64,000 nt of DNA, taken from contig NZ_WOFE01000010.1 of assembly GCF_016881405.1 (NCBI RefSeq), positions 36,274-100,273 on the forward strand. The letters are read 5' to 3'. This stretch comes from Deefgea chitinilytica. GTDB taxonomy: Bacteria > Pseudomonadota > Gammaproteobacteria > Burkholderiales > Chitinibacteraceae. Position numbers and translations under genes: made by a program. Shown in pieces: positions 1-8,573 of the stretch (the stretch's first letter is position 1; each line of letters starts with the position of its first letter). The notes under the pieces are model-generated. The model made no database searches, was not told the DNA's origin, and saw only the letters and a list, made by a program, of their open reading frames with translations.

Positions 1-1182
1 TTAGCACACGCGCATCAGCATGATGTGGTGCATCGTGATATAAAGCCTGCCAATTTGATGCTGACCAAAGATGGGCGTGTAAAAATTACCGACTTTGGGA
101 TTGCCCAGCTACCTGCGAGTGATTTAACCCGAACTGGAACGATACTCGGTTCCCCGCGTTATATGTCGCCCGAGCAACTCGCCGGAAGCAAGCTCGATGG
201 TCGCGCGGATATTTATTCGGCGGGTGTGGTGTTGTATCAAGCTCTGACTGGCAGGCTGCCGTTTGATGGCGAAACCACGATGAATATTGTCTTTCACATC
301 TTGCATTCTCAGCCGGTCGATCCACGTGAGCTGGATTCCGCGGTGCCGTCTTGGTTGGCCGAGGTGATTTTGCGCTGTCTGGCGAAAAAAAGAGAAGATC
401 GATTTGCTTCGGCTGATGAGGTGCTGCAGACGATTCAGTCCGCTGGTGCTGAGCCACTACCGCAGCAGAAAGCGAGCCATGCCACTATGGCGGATCCCGC
501 CGTCGAGCCTTCGCCAGTTGCGGATGAAGTCCAGCCGAAAGACACACCGATTTACAGTTGGCTGCAGCAAACCGGGGTGACGCTGCTTTGGCTGCTGCAA
601 GAAAGTGGTTTGATTTTACAAAAAATTGCCCGTCGGCTTTGGCCGTGGCTACGTCGTATTGCCGCGCTGATTCAACAGTGGGCGCCGATTGTTATGGCGC
701 AGCTATTACTCGGGTGGCAAAAGCTTAGGCCGATTTTGGTCGCCTGGCTGCTGCAGGCAAAACGTTGGTTTTTAGCACAACCAAGAAAAGTACAGGTATC
801 AATTGTTGGCTTGGGTGCAGCGGGTTTGTTGTACTTGATGTGGCCTAATCCAGAAAGTGAAATCGCTGCGGCAACGATTACATGGAGTGATCCTCATCAA
901 TCCGAGCGGGTCGTGCCGCAGAGTGCCCAACCGATGGCCACACCAGTTGTGGAGACTGAGCCTGCGCCGACGCAGGAAAGTGATGTTGAGCATCAGCCAC
1001 AACCGCCGGCGCACAGTGAAACGCAGTCGAAGCCAAAACGGAGTGAGACTGGTTTGAATTCCGGCTTGCAACACTTTGGCAAGGCTATCGATTCTGCGGT
1101 GACTGGTTTGGTCGATTGCATTCATGGTAAAACCACGTGCCCAACTCCGACTCCTGAGCAGCCACGGCGAGGTGGTGGTTAA
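1..1182 (+). CDS. Serine/threonine protein kinase, C-terminal part (5' end outside window)
   Basis: The reading frame is open from base 1, so the gene starts upstream and lacks its N-lobe here. The visible part begins at the catalytic loop of a Hanks-type kinase (HRDIKPAN), followed by the DFG motif, an activation segment with SPRYMSPEQ (the APE-like element), and the conserved D-x-x-x-x-G of subdomain IX (DGRADIYSAGV). The kinase domain ends around residue 140 of the visible part. A basic, Trp/Leu-rich stretch follows, then one probable membrane segment (VSIVGLGAAGLLYLMW) and a Pro/Gln/Glu-rich tail with two cysteines near the end. The layout of cytoplasmic kinase, transmembrane helix and outer tail is usual for bacterial membrane STKs. 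No PASTA repeats are seen. Substrates cannot be inferred. Confidence 0.9.
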   Translation, partial: LAHAHQHDVVHRDIKPANLMLTKDGRVKITDFGIAQLPASDLTRTGTILGSPRYMSPEQLAGSKLDGRADIYSAGVVLYQALTGRLPFDGETTMNIVFHILHSQPVDPRELDSAVPSWLAEVILRCLAKKREDRFASADEVLQTIQSAGAEPLPQQKASHATMADPAVEPSPVADEVQPKDTPIYSWLQQTGVTLLWLLQESGLILQKIARRLWPWLRRIAALIQQWAPIVMAQLLLGWQKLRPILVAWLLQAKRWFLAQPRKVQVSIVGLGAAGLLYLMWPNPESEIAAATITWSDPHQSERVVPQSAQPMATPVVETEPAPTQESDVEHQPQPPAHSETQSKPKRSETGLNSGLQHFGKAIDSAVTGLVDCIHGKTTCPTPTPEQPRRGGG

Positions 1183-1418
1183 AGAAGTAAAAGCGGCCAA
1201 GCTGGATTATCGTGCTTTGCGATGTTACTGCGATTACTTTCGGTTGAGCACTTTGCATGAGTTTTTTTGTTCGGGGAGTGTGGATGGTTTTACTCTTGGC
1301 AGGCATAGATTTGCAGCGAGCTTGAAATTTTGGCTTACGCACACTAGAAAAATGACAGAAGAGAGTGTGACTAGCCAATACGATTCGGTATGGAGCGGTG
1401 CATTCTTACTTGATTTAA

Positions 1419-1712
1419 GTGAGCGCCAAGATGCAATTCGACGAAATCCAAGCAGTGCACTTCAATACACTTTCTCGCACCCCATTTCCGCATGTTTTAC
1501 TTGAACAAGCCTTGTTGCAGCTCGGCGGCGGCGGCGTTGATGGTAGCAAATACGCTAAACAGGTACTGGCCGCAGCTGGGTGGCGGCACGCCAGTGTCGT
1601 GTCTTATGGCAAGTACCCCGAAGAGGCCGCAACGGCGTTTAATAAAATACGGGCGGTACTGGCCAACAATGAAGATCCAACGGCGCTGATCGAGTTATTG
1701 AGCAAGCGCTAA
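1419..1712 (+). CDS. Hypothetical small protein, 93-97 aa
   Basis: Short cytoplasmic-looking protein without signal peptide or membrane segment. It has a Gly-rich turn (LGGGGVDGSKYA) and a Leu-rich C-terminus. I do not recognise a family. The start is uncertain: GTG at 1419 or ATG at 1431 (MQFDEIQAVHF), neither with a strong ribosome binding site. It ends 9 bp before the convergent TetR stop codon. The composition is ordinary coding, which supports a real gene, but there is no functional clue from its position behind the kinase. Confidence 0.55.
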   Translation: MSAKMQFDEIQAVHFNTLSRTPFPHVLLEQALLQLGGGGVDGSKYAKQVLAAAGWRHASVVSYGKYPEEAATAFNKIRAVLANNEDPTALIELLSKR

Positions 1713-1721
1713 GTCAGTGAA

Positions 1722-2339
1722 TCAAGCCGATGGCGCGTAACCATTGATGAATAATTTCACCGCACTGGCTACTTGCAGATCAATTTCATCCTGAGTTGGA
1801 TTACCGACAGACAGCTGCATGCGGCGGATAATCCCCGCATCGCAGAGAGCCATAAACTGCTCAGCGGCCAGTTTGGGATGTGGGATGTTTAATTGGCCTG
1901 CTTGATCTAATTTCGTTAAATACTCAGCCAATACACTCATCGACAAGGCTGGGCCAGTTGATTCAATTAACTGCCCCAGTTGTGGAAATTGCATGACTTC
2001 AGCCAGCACGATTCGAAATAATCGCTGCTGATCTTCATGCAGCAACCCTTCCAAGCATTGACTGCCAAATTGGGTCAATACATTTTCAATCGGCGCCGCC
2101 ATCAGATCAGCCGCATTCGGTAGTTGTGCCTCGCAGTCACATTCACCCGTTACTAGCGCGACAAATAAAATCTCTTTGCTAGGAAAGTAATTGTAAATGG
2201 TGCCTTTAGATACGCCAGCCGCTTTGGCGATTTTCTCGACGCTGGTGCTGGCAAACCCGTGCTCCATAAACATAGCTCGTGCGCCGCTAAGAATCTGCGC
2301 GCGCTTGGTATCTGTGAGTTTGCTACTTGCTGCGTTCAT
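1722..2339 (-). CDS. TetR/AcrR-family transcriptional regulator of the adjacent RND pump
   Basis: 205 aa. The N-terminal helix-turn-helix is classic TetR: an ARAMFMEHGFASTSVEKIAK segment followed by AGVSKGTIYNYFPSKE, residues about 15-60. The C-terminal ligand-binding half is helical and resembles the AefR-like type. It is divergent from a three-gene RND efflux operon at 2545-8287, and a 19-bp palindrome lies between the two genes, the usual arrangement for a local repressor of efflux. The inducing ligand is unknown. Repression of the pump is inferred from layout. Confidence 0.9.
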   Translation of the reverse strand: MNAASSKLTDTKRAQILSGARAMFMEHGFASTSVEKIAKAAGVSKGTIYNYFPSKEILFVALVTGECDCEAQLPNAADLMAAPIENVLTQFGSQCLEGLLHEDQQRLFRIVLAEVMQFPQLGQLIESTGPALSMSVLAEYLTKLDQAGQLNIPHPKLAAEQFMALCDAGIIRRMQLSVGNPTQDEIDLQVASAVKLFINGYAPSA

Positions 2340-2370
2340 AAGCTTTCCAAATTTAATGCGTAATACATAT

Positions 2371-2389
2371 TGACCGAACCGTTCGGTCA
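2371..2389. promoter_or_regulatory. Probable TetR operator palindrome
   Basis: TGACCGAACCGTTCGGTCA is a perfect inverted repeat with 9-bp arms around one central base. It lies 32 bp upstream of the tetR start and about 155 bp upstream of the efflux operon. The composition (ACCGAnCGGT core) is typical of TetR-family operators. Binding is inferred, not shown. Confidence 0.8.
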
Positions 2390-2544
2390 GTTTAGCATCC
2401 CAATCACTGATTTTCTAGTTTCAATGATCATTCGTGGTGATAAGTCGTTGGTTTCATGTTGATGGAGCTATCGTCTCACGATGAAAAATTGTGGATCGTG
2501 CCAATGGCTTCTTTTTGTAACGCACCGAGGGGAACGCATCGCTT

Positions 2545-3954
2545 ATGCGCTACCGTTTAAAACTATTGCTGATTGCAGTCTCGACTGCATTAAGTGCCTG
2601 CGCGGTCAATTTACCGCAACCAGATGCCGCTCAACTTGTGCCACAAGAACCAAGTTGGCAGGCTGCTACGCCAAGCGCGGTGCGTCTGGCGGAACAAAAA
2701 GCGTGGTGGGGCGCTTGGCAAGATCCAGTTCTGGACACCTTACTCAATGCAGCGCAACAAGCCAATCCAACGCTTGAATTTGCTCAGGCGCGAATCCGTG
2801 AAGCCCGCGCCAAAGCGTATTCGGCCAAGTCCTATTTGTGGCCGACGATTGGGGCGACCGCCACAGGTACTCGCAGTCAAAACGAGCTGGTGTCGTCACC
2901 GAGTTACATCACCAACAACGGGTCGGTCGGCTTGGATGCCAGCTGGGAGATCGATCTGTGGGGCGGTATTCGCGCTGCTGAGCAAGGCTTGCTGGCCAAT
3001 ATGCAGGCGCGTGAAGTCGAGTGGCACGATGCGCAAGTGAGTGTTGCTGCCGAAGTTGCCAACGCCTATGTCGCGCTGCGCGCCTATCAAGCGATGGCAG
3101 ATATTGTCGCTGCGGATTTGGAATCGCGAAATCGTAGCTTGCAACTCACGCAGGATAAAGCCAGCGTTGGCTTAGCCAGTCCGGTTGATGTGGCTTTGGC
3201 GGACGCGAGTAGTGCCGACTCCGTCGCGCAGTTGGCAGAGATGCAAGAAGGTATCGATAGCTCGATTAAAGCGCTGGTCGCGGTGACGGGCTTGAGTGAG
3301 CGAGAAGTGCGTGCACAAATTAGCCAAGGAGCACGGCAATTGCCGCAACCACTGGGTTTTACGGTGACTTCACTGCCAGCTGAAGTGATTACACAGCGGC
3401 ATGATATTCGCGTCGAGGCAGAAAAAGTCAAAGCCGCAGCGGCTGATGTCGGGATTGCTAAAGTGGCGCGATTGCCCTCGCTGAGCTTATTCGGTGCGAT
3501 TAGTGTCGGTCGCCAAGAGACCAGTAGCTTAGAGCTCAATGGTAATACCTGGTCGTTTGGTCCAACCGTGAAGCTGCCGATTTTTAATGCAGGGCGTTTA
3601 AAGTCGGAAGAAGAAGCCGCGCAAGCCCGCTTTGAGCAAGCTGTTGCGATGTATCAACAGCAAGTACGCTTTGCAGTGCGTGAAGTCGAGCAAACGATGG
3701 TGAAGCTCAATAGTAGCAATCAGCGGGTGGCAGCAACCTTGCGCTCAGTGGCGGGCTATCAAAAGCAGCAAGATGCCACCAATGCGATGTGGAAAGCCGG
3801 TAGCGCTAGCTTGTTTGATTTGGAAATTTCGCGCCGCTTTTTATTGACGGCGCAAACCAAGCAAATTTCGTTGCAGCGCGAGCAATTAGCGCTATGGATT
3901 GCATTGTACAAGGCGGTGGGTGGCGAATGGCCGCAACATCCCGTGAATCAATAA
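2545..3954 (+). CDS. Outer-membrane efflux lipoprotein, NodT/OprM type
   Basis: 469 aa. The N-terminus is a lipoprotein signal peptide with lipobox LSAC (cysteine near residue 19). The body has the two repeats of the outer-membrane factor family (OEP), with long helical stretches rich in Ala, Gln and Glu and the typical RPD/QRHDIR-like element (ITQRHDIRVEAEKVKAA). It should form the trimeric exit duct for the adaptor and permease encoded next. Gene order here is duct first, then adaptor, then permease, whereas many RND operons place the duct last. ATG 2545 was chosen because the signal peptide starts there. The upstream reading 2481-2777 in another frame is not a gene. Confidence 0.93.
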   Translation: MRYRLKLLLIAVSTALSACAVNLPQPDAAQLVPQEPSWQAATPSAVRLAEQKAWWGAWQDPVLDTLLNAAQQANPTLEFAQARIREARAKAYSAKSYLWPTIGATATGTRSQNELVSSPSYITNNGSVGLDASWEIDLWGGIRAAEQGLLANMQAREVEWHDAQVSVAAEVANAYVALRAYQAMADIVAADLESRNRSLQLTQDKASVGLASPVDVALADASSADSVAQLAEMQEGIDSSIKALVAVTGLSEREVRAQISQGARQLPQPLGFTVTSLPAEVITQRHDIRVEAEKVKAAAADVGIAKVARLPSLSLFGAISVGRQETSSLELNGNTWSFGPTVKLPIFNAGRLKSEEEAAQARFEQAVAMYQQQVRFAVREVEQTMVKLNSSNQRVAATLRSVAGYQKQQDATNAMWKAGSASLFDLEISRRFLLTAQTKQISLQREQLALWIALYKAVGGEWPQHPVNQ

Positions 3955-3967
3955 TGTTTTATGTGAT

Positions 3968-4012
3968 GTATATAGCTATAGCCATTATTAAATAATGGCT
4001 ACAAGAACATAC
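3968..4012. repeat. Dispersed 3'-end palindrome, copy 1
   Basis: A 45-nt element with GTAT...ATAC ends. Its inner arms form a perfect 11-bp stem (TAGCCATTATT / AATAATGGCTA). It lies 13 bp after the stop of the efflux lipoprotein gene, so within the operon. See the finding on the repeat family. Confidence 0.6.
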
Positions 4013-4024
4013 TGGAGTAGTGTA

Positions 4025-5155
4025 ATGAATCAATTTCTGGATAAGCTGCCATTTCATCGCAATACGATTTTCAAAGCACTGCTGGTGGCTTTTGTCGCCA
4101 GCATTGCTGTGTCGACGATGGTCGTGCAGGCTGATAGCAAAGAGAAAAAAACGGAAGCCGCCAAGCCTGTACTGTCGGTGAGCTTGGTCAAGCCCAAAAC
4201 GATTGAATGGGCGCAAACCGTTGCGGCCAACGGCAATGTCGTGGCGTGGCAAGAGTCGCTGATTGGTATCGAATTGGGGGGCGTGCGTTTGGTCGAGCTC
4301 AATGCACAAGTCGGCGATGCGGTGAAAAAAGGCCAACTATTGGCGCGCTTTAACGATGAAACGGTACAAGCTGAAGTGGCGCAAGCCAAAGCGACGTTGG
4401 CTGAGACAGAAGCCGCCTTGGCTGAAGCCAAGCAAAATGCTGATCGCGTACGCCAATTAGGTAATACCGGCGCGATGTCTGAGCAACAAATGACCGAAGC
4501 CTATACCAAAGAACTCACCGCCAAAGCGCGCGTGCAATCGGCAAAAGCGCAATTGAGTAGCGCGCAGGTTCGGCTAGGGCAGACGCGAATTGTCGCGCCC
4601 GATGACGGCATTATTTCGGCGCGTAGTGCGTCGCTGGGGGCTGTTAGCCAGCCGGGGCAAGAGTTGTTTCGCTTGGTGCGACAAGGCCGCTTGGAATGGC
4701 AGGCCGAAGTTACCGCTGCAGAAAGTGCTCGTATAAAAGCAGGTCAAGCGGTAACACTGACATTGCCGACGGGCAAAGTGCTGCAAGGCACGGTGCGCAA
4801 AATAGCGCCAACAGCGGATATGAAAACGCGCAATGTCTTGGTGTACGTCGATTTAAAAAATAGCGATACGGGGCTGAGCGAGGCCAAACCTGGCATGTTT
4901 GCTAAAGGCAGTATTGCTGTCGGTAAGGGCAAAGCGCTGGCAGTGCCTGGTAGCGCGGTGCTGCTGCGGGATGGATTTGCCAATGTGTTTGTGTTGCAGC
5001 CGGGTAATAAAGTGAAGCAAGTGCGCGTTAAATTGGGTCGTCAAGCTGATGGCATGATGGAAGTGGAAGGCATCACCGCTGAGCAGCAAATCGTGGCCAG
5101 CGGTGCAGGCTTCCTTGCCGACGGTGACGTGGTTCGCGTTGTGGATAAAAAGTGA
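4025..5155 (+). CDS. RND efflux periplasmic adaptor (membrane fusion protein)
   Basis: 376 aa from ATG 4025, which has GGAG 8 bp upstream. An in-frame ATG at 3995 has no such site and falls inside the palindrome. Residues about 10-35 form an N-terminal membrane anchor or signal segment. Then come a lipoyl/barrel-sandwich half (VVAWQESLIGIELGG, VGDAVKKGQLLARF), an alpha-hairpin of Ala/Glu/Lys-rich heptads, the second lipoyl half (VAPDDGIISARSASLGAVSQ) and a beta-barrel domain with a membrane-proximal end. This is the HlyD/AcrA-like adaptor linking the permease at 5231-8287 to the duct encoded upstream. Confidence 0.93.
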   Translation: MNQFLDKLPFHRNTIFKALLVAFVASIAVSTMVVQADSKEKKTEAAKPVLSVSLVKPKTIEWAQTVAANGNVVAWQESLIGIELGGVRLVELNAQVGDAVKKGQLLARFNDETVQAEVAQAKATLAETEAALAEAKQNADRVRQLGNTGAMSEQQMTEAYTKELTAKARVQSAKAQLSSAQVRLGQTRIVAPDDGIISARSASLGAVSQPGQELFRLVRQGRLEWQAEVTAAESARIKAGQAVTLTLPTGKVLQGTVRKIAPTADMKTRNVLVYVDLKNSDTGLSEAKPGMFAKGSIAVGKGKALAVPGSAVLLRDGFANVFVLQPGNKVKQVRVKLGRQADGMMEVEGITAEQQIVASGAGFLADGDVVRVVDKK

Positions 5156-5163
5156 GGTGTTAG

Positions 5164-5211
5164 CCGTGAGGGGTAAGGTGTTCCCCCTCCCGCCGCATGC
5201 TTTACTCCTCA
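5164..5211. repeat. GTGAGG-type intergenic hairpin, copy 1
   Basis: GTGAGGGGTAA near 5166 pairs with TTTACTCCTCAC ending near 5211. It lies in the 75-bp gap between adaptor and permease genes. A related arrangement lies at 43986-44046. These look like a small dispersed intergenic repeat. Confidence 0.4.
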
Positions 5212-5230
5212 CAATTATCAAGGACTAAAA

Positions 5231-8200
5231 ATGAATTTCTCTGCTTGGTCGATTAAGAATCCGATTCCGGCCATTATGTTGTTTGTGCTGTTGTCTTTGG
5301 GCGGTGTGATGTCGTTCCATAAGATGAAAGTGCAGGACTTTCCTGATATTGAATTACCTATGGTGACGGTCACCGCGGTGCTCGATGGTGCCGCGCCGGC
5401 ACAGCTGGAAACCGAAGTCGCTCGAAAACTAGAAAACTCGGTATCCGCCTTGCAAGGCGTGAAGCACGTTTATAGCAATATCAGCGATGGCGTGGTCAGC
5501 ATGACCGTTGAGTTTGTACTGGAAAAATCAATTAATGACGCGGTGGACGATGTACGCAATGCGGTCTCCAACGTGCGTAGTGAGCTGCCTGCTGATTTAA
5601 AAGACCCGGTTATTGGTAAGGTGGAGTTTTCTGGCGTGCCGTTTCTGGTGTACACGGTCGCCGATCCGCAGCTTGATGAAGAGCAATTGTCTTGGTTGGT
5701 CGACAATAAAATTACCCGGGTAATTCGGGCGATTCCTGGCGTGGGGCAAGTGGCGCGTGTGGGCGGGGTGACGCGGCAAGTGCGGATTGAGCTTGATCCT
5801 GAACGCATGGCAGCCTTGGGCGTGAGTAGTAGTGATATTTCTCGCCAATTAGCACGTACGCAACGCGACGCATCTGGCGGCCGTGCTGATTTGGGCGGCG
5901 CGGAGCAGGCGCTACGCACGATTGCCACGGTGCAATCCACCGCCGAACTTGCTAAAACCGAATTGGCTTTATCTGATGGTCGCCGTATTCGTTTAGATCA
6001 AATTGCCACTATTGAAGACACCATTGCTGAGCGTCGCTCGATTGCTCAGCTAGATGGCAAGCCTGTTGTCGGGTTTGAAATTACCCGTTCACGCGGCGCA
6101 GGCGAAACCGAAGTGGCAGCAGCAGTTCGTGATGCCTTGGCTAAGTTGAAACAAGAGAATCCTGGTCTGGTTTTAACCAATGCCTACGATATGGCTGCGC
6201 CAGTGCAGGAAGAGTTTGATGGCTCGATGGGACTGCTGTACGAAGGCGCATTACTTGCGGTGATTGTGGTTTGGTTTTTCTTGCGAGATTGGCGTGCCAC
6301 CTTGGTATCAGCCGCAGCCTTACCACTATCGATTTTGCCAACCTTTATTGGTATGTATTTATTTGGCTTTACGCTCAATACGGTGACTTTATTGTCGCTG
6401 GCGCTGGTAGTCGGGATTTTGGTCGACGATGCGATTGTTGAAATTGAAAACATCGTTCGCCATTTACGAATGGGCAAAACGCCGTATCAAGCGGCAATGG
6501 AAGCCGCCGATGAAATCGGCATGGCGGTGATTGCGACCACTTTGGCCTTGGTGGCGGTGTTTTTACCAACGGCATTTATGAGCGGCATTCCGGGTAAGTT
6601 CTTTCATCCGTTTGGCTGGACTGCGGCGATGGCGGTGTTAGCGTCTTTATTGGTGGCACGCTTGCTGACGCCGATGATGGCGGCGTATTTGCTCAAACCG
6701 ATTGTTGGTACCGAAAAAGAAGGCAAGCTTAAAGAGAAATACTTAGCGTGCGCGGCATGGTGCTTGAATCACCGCAAAACCACGGCGTTTTTGTCTTTGG
6801 TGTTTTTTGTCGGCGCCTTAGCACTGGTGCCTTTGTTACCTAAAGGCTTTGTGCCACCGGATGATCGATCGCAAACCTTGGTAAAAATCGAATTACCGCC
6901 GGGCGCAACCTTGCAAGAAACCTTTGCTGCGGCCGATCAAGCGCGACTCATTTTGGCTAAAAATCCCTACATTACGCGGATTTATACTGCGGTTGGCGAT
7001 GGCAAGGCGGGGTCTGATCCTTTTGCGGGCGGTAGTAGTGGCGTGAATAAAGCGAATCTCACGTTGACGCTGGCGCCGCGCGAAGAGCGTAGCCAGAAAA
7101 AAACCGAAATTGAAAGAGACTTGCGTATTGCTTTGCAAGCCATTCCAGGTGCTCGGGTGACGGTGGGATTGGGGCAAAGTGGTGAAAAGCTGCAAATGAT
7201 TGTGAAGTCGGATGACCCTGATGCGTTGATGTTTGCCGCAAAAGCGATTGAGCAAGATTTGCGTACGCTGCAGGGCGTGGGAGCAATTACTTCCAGTGCG
7301 AGTTTGGTGCGACCTGAATTGATTATTCGCCCAGATATGAGCCGAGCAGCCGATATGGGGGTAACGGCGGTGGCGATTGCCGACACCATCCGGATTGCGA
7401 CGGTCGGCGATTTTGATACGGCCTTGGCCAAACTCAACCTACCCGAACGCCAAGTGCCGATTGTGGTGCGTTTGCCGGATTCATTTCGTACCGACTTAGA
7501 ACAGATCAAGCGTTTGCGTGTGCCATCGAGCTATGGCGAGGTGATGTTGGGACAAGTTGCAGATATTGAAATTGCCAGCGGGCCTAGCCTGATTAGCCGT
7601 TACGATAGAGCACGGAATGTGATTTTCGATGTCGAACTGAATGGTCGTCCATTAGGAGAAGTCAGTGCTGAAGCGGATCAATTGCCTTCGCTAAAAAATC
7701 TACCGTCTGGTGTGACACGTGCTGAGTTTGGTGATGCGGAAGAAATGGTGAAACTCTTTGCGAGTTTTGGCTTGGCGATGCTGACCGGTGTGTTGTGTAT
7801 TTATATGGTGCTGGTGCTGCTATTCCGCCAATTTATGCAGCCGGTGACGATTTTGTTTGCGCTGTTGTTGTCATTCCCGGGCGCATTTTTGGCCTTGTTT
7901 ATCGCGCAGAGTTCATTCTCGATGCCGTCACTGATTGGCTTGGTGATGCTGATGGGGATTGCCGCGAAAAACTCAATCTTGCTGGTCGAGTATGCAATTG
8001 TTGCGCGCCGTGACGGCATGAGTCGTTTTGATGCACTGATGGATGCGGGGCGCAAACGGGCTCGTCCGATTGTGATGACAACCATTGCGATGGGCGCGGG
8101 CATGTTGCCGATTGCAGCTGGTTGGGGTGTTGATTCTAGCTTCCGTGCACCAATGGCGATTGCGGTCATCGGCGGTTTGATTACGTCAACGTTCTTGAGC

Positions 8201-8287
8201 TTGCTGGTGATTCCGGTGGTGTTTACTTTTGTTGATGACTTGGTGCAGTGGGTGATGAAACTGGGGAAGAAAAAACAGCTTAGCTAA
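5231..8287 (+). CDS. RND efflux permease, HAE1-like
   Basis: 1018 aa, normal length for a proton-driven RND pump. Transmembrane helix 1 is at residues about 10-30, followed by the large periplasmic porter loop (PDIELPMVTVTAVLDGAAP). A block of helices follows (FLRDWRATLVSAAALPLSIL, LVVGILVDDAIVEIENIVRH), with the Asp-Asp pair of helix 4 that carries protons. A second half has the same plan (LLFRQFMQPVTILFALLLSF, GIAAKNSILLVEYA). Together with the adaptor and duct it forms a tripartite exporter of small molecules. The substrate cannot be told. ATG 5231 has an AAGGA site 7 bp upstream. Confidence 0.95.
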   Translation: MNFSAWSIKNPIPAIMLFVLLSLGGVMSFHKMKVQDFPDIELPMVTVTAVLDGAAPAQLETEVARKLENSVSALQGVKHVYSNISDGVVSMTVEFVLEKSINDAVDDVRNAVSNVRSELPADLKDPVIGKVEFSGVPFLVYTVADPQLDEEQLSWLVDNKITRVIRAIPGVGQVARVGGVTRQVRIELDPERMAALGVSSSDISRQLARTQRDASGGRADLGGAEQALRTIATVQSTAELAKTELALSDGRRIRLDQIATIEDTIAERRSIAQLDGKPVVGFEITRSRGAGETEVAAAVRDALAKLKQENPGLVLTNAYDMAAPVQEEFDGSMGLLYEGALLAVIVVWFFLRDWRATLVSAAALPLSILPTFIGMYLFGFTLNTVTLLSLALVVGILVDDAIVEIENIVRHLRMGKTPYQAAMEAADEIGMAVIATTLALVAVFLPTAFMSGIPGKFFHPFGWTAAMAVLASLLVARLLTPMMAAYLLKPIVGTEKEGKLKEKYLACAAWCLNHRKTTAFLSLVFFVGALALVPLLPKGFVPPDDRSQTLVKIELPPGATLQETFAAADQARLILAKNPYITRIYTAVGDGKAGSDPFAGGSSGVNKANLTLTLAPREERSQKKTEIERDLRIALQAIPGARVTVGLGQSGEKLQMIVKSDDPDALMFAAKAIEQDLRTLQGVGAITSSASLVRPELIIRPDMSRAADMGVTAVAIADTIRIATVGDFDTALAKLNLPERQVPIVVRLPDSFRTDLEQIKRLRVPSSYGEVMLGQVADIEIASGPSLISRYDRARNVIFDVELNGRPLGEVSAEADQLPSLKNLPSGVTRAEFGDAEEMVKLFASFGLAMLTGVLCIYMVLVLLFRQFMQPVTILFALLLSFPGAFLALFIAQSSFSMPSLIGLVMLMGIAAKNSILLVEYAIVARRDGMSRFDALMDAGRKRARPIVMTTIAMGAGMLPIAAGWGVDSSFRAPMAIAVIGGLITSTFLSLLVIPVVFTFVDDLVQWVMKLGKKKQLS

Positions 8288-8289
8288 TA

Positions 8290-8336
8290 GGTATTGCTTA
8301 CTAAGATAAACAAAGCCTTGCTTAGGGGGTGATACC
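8290..8336. repeat. Dispersed 3'-end palindrome, copy 2
   Basis: A 47-nt element with GGTAT...ATACC ends. It starts 2 bp after the permease stop codon and overlaps the terminator hairpin at 8311-8350. The inner arms are weak. Confidence 0.5.
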
Positions 8337-8352
8337 TGAAGCAAGGCTTTTT
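8311..8352 (+). terminator. Terminator of the RND efflux operon
   Basis: AAAGCCTTGCTT pairs with AAGCAAGGCTTT, a 12-bp perfect stem with a 15-nt loop, followed by TTTATATTTTT. Confidence 0.8.
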
Positions 8353-8360
8353 ATATTTTT

Positions 8361-8466
8361 GCGGCGTAGCTACGAATAGCGCAGCGTATTCGTACGTATG
8401 CCGCCGTTGAAATTACATATTTGTGCGACGCTGCGTAGCTTCCGATTAGGTAACGCCAATCGGAAG
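8361..8466. other. Two consecutive hairpins in the gap between the efflux operon and tal
   Basis: 8361-8404 forms an 18-bp imperfect stem (GCGGCGTAGCTACGAATA against TATTCGTACGTATGCCGC). 8439-8466 forms a perfect 9-bp stem (CTTCCGATT / AATCGGAAG). The role is unknown. The pair looks REP-like, but no further copy was found in this window. Confidence 0.45.
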
Positions 8467-8478
8467 TTATGGTGTGAT

Positions 8479-8523
8479 GTATATCCTTCTAAGCTTTGCT
8501 GGGTAAGTTTTATATGGATATAC
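8479..8523. repeat. Dispersed 3'-end palindrome, copy 3
   Basis: A 45-nt element with perfect 8-bp ends GTATATCC / GGATATAC. It lies about 50 bp beyond the tal stop codon. It is preceded by GTGATGT, as is copy 1. Confidence 0.55.
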
Positions 8524-8526
8524 CAA

Positions 8527-8551
8527 TAAAAAACCCCGCTATAAAGCGGGG
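8527..8551 (-). terminator. Terminator of tal
   Basis: CCCCGCT / AGCGGGG stem with a 4-nt loop. Read on the minus strand it is followed by six T, 22 bp after the tal stop. Confidence 0.85.
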
Positions 8552-8573
8552 CTGAGTTGATGCAGAATACGTT

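Noticed and set aside
1124..1504. Open frame of 126 codons between the kinase and the small unknown gene
   Set aside because: It begins inside the kinase gene, has no ribosome binding site, mixed composition and no family resemblance.
2481..2777. Frame of 98 codons before the efflux lipoprotein
   Set aside because: It overlaps the lipoprotein signal peptide in another frame and has no signal or domain.
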